The notes under the pieces are model-generated. The model was not told the DNA's origin. It did no database searches and was given only the letters and a program-made list of their open reading frames with translations. A program made the translations under genes and the position numbers. A DNA stretch of 41,104 nt from Bacteroidota bacterium (lineage in GTDB: Bacteria; Bacteroidota; Bacteroidia; Sphingobacteriales; Sphingobacteriaceae): positions 1 to 41,104 of the forward strand of contig JAURMH010000009.1 in NCBI GenBank assembly GCA_030830805.1, written 5' to 3'. Below are positions 36,664 through 41,104 of this stretch, one piece after another. The number at the start of each line of letters is the position of its first letter. Within the stretch, counting starts at the first letter, position 1.

Positions 36664-38576
36664 TGTTCGACGGACATTATTTTTTCTGCTAATTGCTCCC
36701 ATTCGGCCGAAATACTATCTAGGCTTAGCTTTACCGTTTCATAAGTAGCATTTAACCTCGATAGTTTTTGCGTATCACTGTAGTTTTCTGGCAAACTTAA
36801 CTCCCCTTCTACTTTATTTTTTTGCAATTCTAAATCGGCTATCTGTTGTTCTAATTTCTGCAAATCAGACTGCATTTTTTTTAAGTTTTTTTTTTGCTCT
36901 TCTTGAACTGCAGTACTTGTTTCTTTAACAGGTTTCTCCTCTTTCAACTTTACCACAGGCACAATATCTTTCTTCTCTTTATCTCTGCGCTCTTGCCATT
37001 GTTCGTATTCTGCATAAGTTCCAGGATATTCTTTGATAAGTTGATCTTCAATATACCAAATCTTATTAGCCACATTATCAAGCATATACCTATCGTGAGA
37101 TACAACGATCAAAGTACCTTCAAATTGTTGTAATGCCTGAATTAAAATATTAACAGATTGAATATCTAAGTGATTGGTTGGCTCATCTAAAATTAGAAAA
37201 TTGGCATCGGAAGTAATCGTTTTAGCTAATGCTACGCGAGATTTTTCTCCTCCTGATAAAATTTTAATTTTCTTAAAAACATCATCGCCGGTAAATAAGA
37301 AACAACCCAGCAAAGATCTTACTTCTGTTTCAGAATATTCTGGCGCAAAATTTTTCAATTCTTCAATAATGGTATTATCGAGGTGTAAAGATTCTAATTG
37401 ATGTTGTGCGAAAAATGTTTTGGATACATTATGACCCAAATTTACTTTTCCTTCGCATTGGTCGGCACCCGCAATAATTCTTAATAAGGTAGATTTACCT
37501 TTACCATTGGCACCAATCAAAGCTATTTTATCACCTTTTTCGATAGTTCCAGCAGCATTTTTTAAGATTTCTATGCCAGGATATGCTTTATTAATGTGCT
37601 CTAACATCATCACATGTCTGCCCGAAACTTTAGAAAATTTGAACTTAAAATTAACACTGGCATTTTCTTGTTGAACATTCTCTACACGCTCTAATTTATC
37701 AAGCGCTTTAATCCTAGATTGCGCCATTTTAGCTTTAGAAGCTTTGGCACGAAAACGATCAATTAATTTCTCTTGTTCTTTAATGTATTGTTGTTGATTC
37801 TGAAATTGTCCTTTTTGAATCTCTTCCCTAACCGCTTTTTCTTGTAAATAAAAAGAATAATTACCCGCATAAATTGTTAAATCTTGATTTTTAGATTCTA
37901 CAATTTTGGTTACGGTTCTATCTAGGAAATACCTGTCGTGAGAAACAAGGATATAAGCCCCTTCAAAATCATTTAAATAGTTTTCTAGCCATTTAATAGA
38001 AGGTAAGTCTAAATGGTTGGTAGGCTCATCTAATAATAACAAATCGGGTGTTTGTAATAGTATTTTTGCCAACATTACCCGCATTCTCCATCCTCCAGAA
38101 AAAGTGGATAAAGGCCTATGGGTATCGGAAGCCGAAAAGCCTAAACCAGCTAAGATTTGTTCAGCTTTGTATTGAATATTATAACCATCGAGTGCTTCAA
38201 ACTCTTCTTGTCTTTGGCTTAACCTATTAATTACCGCATCGGAATGATCGGTTTCTAATTTGGTAATGAGTTCTTCAATTTCATCGTGCAACTGGTTTTG
38301 CCTTTCGAAGGCCTCCATGGCAACATGTAAAATCGAAAAATCAGATTGATAAGAGAGTAAGTCTTGATTAAGGTAGCCTATTTTTAAATCTTTGGCCTTA
38401 GAGATGGTACCTTCATTGGGTTTGTATTCCCCAACTAAAATGCGCAGAAGCGTAGTTTTACCGGTTCCATTGGCACCAATTAAGCCAATGCGCTCATTGG
38501 GCTTAATATGCCAACTAGCGTCTTGATACAAAGCCCTAGAGCCAAATTCAAATGTTATGTTATTTAATGCGATCAC
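36660..38576 (-). CDS. ABC-F family ATPase; probable GTG start
   Basis: Two ATPase domains (GANGTGKTTLLRIL; GANGKGKSTLLRII) with LLLDEPTNHLDL and LILDEPTNHLD. GTG at 38576 (V/MIALNNITFEFG) preferred because a TATCTTTG -7 box lies in the ORF track's first codons. Confidence 0.9.
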   Translation of the reverse strand: MIALNNITFEFGSRALYQDASWHIKPNERIGLIGANGTGKTTLLRILVGEYKPNEGTISKAKDLKIGYLNQDLLSYQSDFSILHVAMEAFERQNQLHDEIEELITKLETDHSDAVINRLSQRQEEFEALDGYNIQYKAEQILAGLGFSASDTHRPLSTFSGGWRMRVMLAKILLQTPDLLLLDEPTNHLDLPSIKWLENYLNDFEGAYILVSHDRYFLDRTVTKIVESKNQDLTIYAGNYSFYLQEKAVREEIQKGQFQNQQQYIKEQEKLIDRFRAKASKAKMAQSRIKALDKLERVENVQQENASVNFKFKFSKVSGRHVMMLEHINKAYPGIEILKNAAGTIEKGDKIALIGANGKGKSTLLRIIAGADQCEGKVNLGHNVSKTFFAQHQLESLHLDNTIIEELKNFAPEYSETEVRSLLGCFLFTGDDVFKKIKILSGGEKSRVALAKTITSDANFLILDEPTNHLDIQSVNILIQALQQFEGTLIVVSHDRYMLDNVANKIWYIEDQLIKEYPGTYAEYEQWQERRDKEKKDIVPVVKLKEEKPVKETSTAVQEEQKKNLKKMQSDLQKLEQQIADLELQKNKVEGELSLPENYSDTQKLSRLNATYETVKLSLDSISAEWEQLAEKIMSVEQ

Positions 38577-38594
38577 GTTATGGGAATTTCGCTG

Positions 38595-38602
38595 CAAAGA
38601 TA
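38595..38602 (-). promoter_or_regulatory. Putative -7 box (TATCTTTG) for the ABC-F gene
   Basis: Reverse complement of caaagata; 18 nt upstream of the GTG start. Confidence 0.5.
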
Positions 38603-38667
38603 GCATTTTAGGGCGTATCAGAAGGCCGAAGCATAGAGAAATTATTATCTTCGTAAAAATTTGAACA

Positions 38668-39450
38668 ATGGATCAGCGATTACAAGCATTTGAAAGACTA
38701 TTAACCATCATGGACGAGCTACGCGAAAAGTGTCCATGGGATCAAAAACAAACCATGCAATCGCTCAGACACCTGACTATTGAAGAAGTTTACGAATTAT
38801 CTGATGCTATTTTAGACGGAGACATCAATGAAGTAAAAAAGGAATTAGGCGATTTAATGCTACATATTGCTTTCTATGCAAAAATTGGATCTGAAACAAA
38901 TGATTTTAATATTACGGATGTTTTAAATGGTATAGCCGAAAAATTGATTGCCCGACATCCACATATTTATGGCGATGTTATTGTCGAAAATGAAGAAGAT
39001 GTAAAAAGAAATTGGGAACAATTGAAATTGAAAGAAGGCAATAAATCTGTTTTGGGTGGCGTGCCCAGCTCGCTTCCCGCTTTAATTAAAGCAAGCAGAA
39101 TTCAAGAAAAAGCCAAAGGCGTTGGATTTGATTGGGAAGATAAATCGCAAGTTTGGGAAAAAGTAGAAGAAGAATTGGGCGAATTCAAAGCAGAATATAA
39201 CGATAAAATGCCAAGCGAAATTGACATGGATAAAGCAGAAGCAGAATTTGGAGACCTCCTTTTTTCGCTCGTAAATTATGCCCGATTCATTAAAATTAAT
39301 CCCGAAGACGCCTTAGAAAAAACCAACAAAAAATTCATACATCGATTCAAATATTTAGAAAATAAAGCTTTGGAAATGGGCAAACCTTTAAAGGATATGA
39401 CCTTAGCCGAAATGGATGTATTTTGGAATGAAGCAAAAAAATCAAATTAA
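38668..39450 (+). CDS. mazG: Nucleoside triphosphate pyrophosphohydrolase MazG
   Basis: LREKCPWDQKQTMQSLRHLTIEEVYELSDAI...KKELGDLMLHIAFYAKI and a second EELGEFKAE...EFGDLLFSLVN motif. Confidence 0.96.
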   Translation: MDQRLQAFERLLTIMDELREKCPWDQKQTMQSLRHLTIEEVYELSDAILDGDINEVKKELGDLMLHIAFYAKIGSETNDFNITDVLNGIAEKLIARHPHIYGDVIVENEEDVKRNWEQLKLKEGNKSVLGGVPSSLPALIKASRIQEKAKGVGFDWEDKSQVWEKVEEELGEFKAEYNDKMPSEIDMDKAEAEFGDLLFSLVNYARFIKINPEDALEKTNKKFIHRFKYLENKALEMGKPLKDMTLAEMDVFWNEAKKSN

Positions 39451-39452
39451 TT

Positions 39453-40196
39453 ATGAAAAAATTTAGCTTATTTATTATTGCTATTATTTTGTTTAGCGCT
39501 TGCAAAACAACATTTGAAATGAACGATCAATGGCTGGGCCATTGGATTAATAAATCTTATGTCGATAGCATAAAACTCAGCAAAAACCCCAATCTTATTC
39601 AAAATACGCCATTTGTAGAACTTATTTTTGATAGGCCTGATTCTAATTTAAGACAGTTTATTATTGGAAAAGAAAGCAGATCGCTAAGCTATGTTCCATT
39701 AAATGAAAATACCATTGAAGTAAAGAACTACCAAAACGCAACTAATGCTTTTTTAGTTTTGCAAGACAATGAGATTTTGTTGCAAGACCTAGACCATAAA
39801 ACTATAACAAGTTTTATGAAAATAACGGCTAATGATTTTCCTAACGAAGACATCAGTAGCTTTATCTCTTATGGTATTTGTTATATCAATAAAATTTTAT
39901 TCAGCGGAAATTACCAATATGATGATGCGGAAAGAGTTACTTTTCATTCAAATGGAGGTATTACAGGCCTTCCAGACATGAGCACTTATGCACCTTGCTT
40001 AAGTGGAGAATGCCTAAACATGAGTAAAAAAGCAAACTTATATGCCACCAATAACCAATCAGAAGGTAAAAATTATGATTGGGAAATTAAAAATGATTCT
40101 TTGTTTATTTATGATTTAGATTATTCAAGATATCCTATGCAAATGAATAAATACGATAGGAAAAATATTAAATACGCTTTGAAGAAAATTAATTAA
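39453..40196 (+). CDS. Predicted lipoprotein of unknown function
   Basis: MKKFSLFIIAIILFSAC lipobox; 247 aa; no recognised domain. Two nucleotides after the mazG stop. Confidence 0.72.
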   Translation: MKKFSLFIIAIILFSACKTTFEMNDQWLGHWINKSYVDSIKLSKNPNLIQNTPFVELIFDRPDSNLRQFIIGKESRSLSYVPLNENTIEVKNYQNATNAFLVLQDNEILLQDLDHKTITSFMKITANDFPNEDISSFISYGICYINKILFSGNYQYDDAERVTFHSNGGITGLPDMSTYAPCLSGECLNMSKKANLYATNNQSEGKNYDWEIKNDSLFIYDLDYSRYPMQMNKYDRKNIKYALKKIN

Positions 40197-41104
40197 ACCT
40201 GATGGCTTTAATTGCAGTAATTTTTGTAATCAAAAAGCTAGGAATAACCACCATTAAAATACAAGCAAACAAAGCGCCTACATTTAAATATATAATGTCT
40301 GTGAAGCTTAATTCTATTGGAACATAGCTCATATAATAATTTGTTTGATCGAGCTTCAAAATATGGGTTTTAGCTTGAATAAAGCTAATGATGAGTGCAA
40401 TTGCATTTCCAATTAACAAACCATAACTAATTAAATAAGCCGCATTCCATAAAAATATTTTTTGAATAGCACTGTTTTTTGCACCCAAGGTTTTTAATAA
40501 ACCGATGGTTGCACTGCGCTCTAAAATAATAATTAACAAGGCCGAAATCATATTGATGCCTGCTACCAATAACATTAAAATAATAATCACCTGGCCATTT
40601 ACATCGAGCAATGCTAACCATTCAAACATAGAAGGATAAAGCGCTGAAACTGTTTGTGCATAAGCATCAAAAGGCAATGCAGTATTTAACTGAGCTATTA
40701 ACTGCTCATCTGGCATGCGCTGATTAGCATAAATTTCGTAGCCGCCAATTTCTTTGTGTTGCCAATTATTTACACTTTTAATAATATCAATATCCGATAT
40801 AATATACATGCGATCTAATTGATCAATACCCGAATCAAAAATACCAACCACTTTTAATTTCCTAATTTTTAATTGCTTGTCTGCAAAATAAATATAAAGC
40901 GAAGTATTCAAGGCTACTTGATATCGATTCGCTAGGTCTTTACTGATAATGATTTCGTTGGCTTGCTGAAACAATCGACCTTGCGTAAGGATTGATTGGT
41001 AAAAACCAGCATGGTAATTTTTGCCCAATCCCTTGAGCACAATAGGATCCATTTGACTACCCATTCTGAGTACGCCCACTTTACTAGCAAATTCATTAAA
41101 ATGG
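40189..41104 (-). CDS. FtsX-like/LolC-type ABC transporter permease (partial; 5' end beyond the window)
   Basis: C-terminal FtsX pattern (NMISALLIIILERSATIGLLKTLGAKNSAIQKIFL). The frame stays open to the window end (HFNEFASKVGVLRMGSQMDP...). Confidence 0.88.
   Translation of the reverse strand, partial: HFNEFASKVGVLRMGSQMDPIVLKGLGKNYHAGFYQSILTQGRLFQQANEIIISKDLANRYQVALNTSLYIYFADKQLKIRKLKVVGIFDSGIDQLDRMYIISDIDIIKSVNNWQHKEIGGYEIYANQRMPDEQLIAQLNTALPFDAYAQTVSALYPSMFEWLALLDVNGQVIIILMLLVAGINMISALLIIILERSATIGLLKTLGAKNSAIQKIFLWNAAYLISYGLLIGNAIALIISFIQAKTHILKLDQTNYYMSYVPIELSFTDIIYLNVGALFACILMVVIPSFLITKITAIKAIRFN

Noticed and set aside
1-41104. CRISPR array, prophage, transposon, toxin-antitoxin or defence island
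   Set aside because: No direct repeat/spacer pattern, transposase, integrase, phage structural genes or recognisable defence proteins; almost all space is filled by core metabolic and housekeeping genes.

Overview
The window looks like ordinary chromosomal DNA from a member of the Bacteroidota. The evidence is a T9SS type-B sorting domain, a T9SS plug (DUF5103) protein, DUF3276, DUF5522 and DUF4296 proteins, MqnC, and repeated TAnnTTTG -7 boxes. It is densely packed with housekeeping genes: topA (partial), acyl-CoA carboxylase beta, LOG family, guaB, a tandem M16 peptidase pair, mqnC, scpB, GT2, CoA-transferase A/B, mutS2, yggS, HMG-CoA lyase, a DnaQ-like exonuclease, pirin, cysteine desulfurase, glmM, methyltransferase-PAP2-ZIP, MarR, an MBL-fold protein, coaE, ybbR, yajC, DUF1573, nusB, leucine dehydrogenase, an ABC exporter, agmatinase family, ychF, ABC-F, mazG, and an FtsX-like permease (partial). 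I found no CRISPR array, rRNA, tRNA, transposase, prophage or defence island, and no convincing evidence of a wholly new system. The most useful observations are: a 56-aa Cys-rich DUF5522-type gene absent from the ORF track and abutting the MBL gene; a charge-segregated 66-aa protein ahead of a long bidirectional hairpin terminator; a terminator arm carrying a promoter-like -7 box between yajC and ybbR; two likely near-leaderless genes (mqnC and the ABC exporter); several non-ATG starts supported by promoter position; an active/inactive M16 pair; and leucine-catabolism genes scattered over about 30 kb.
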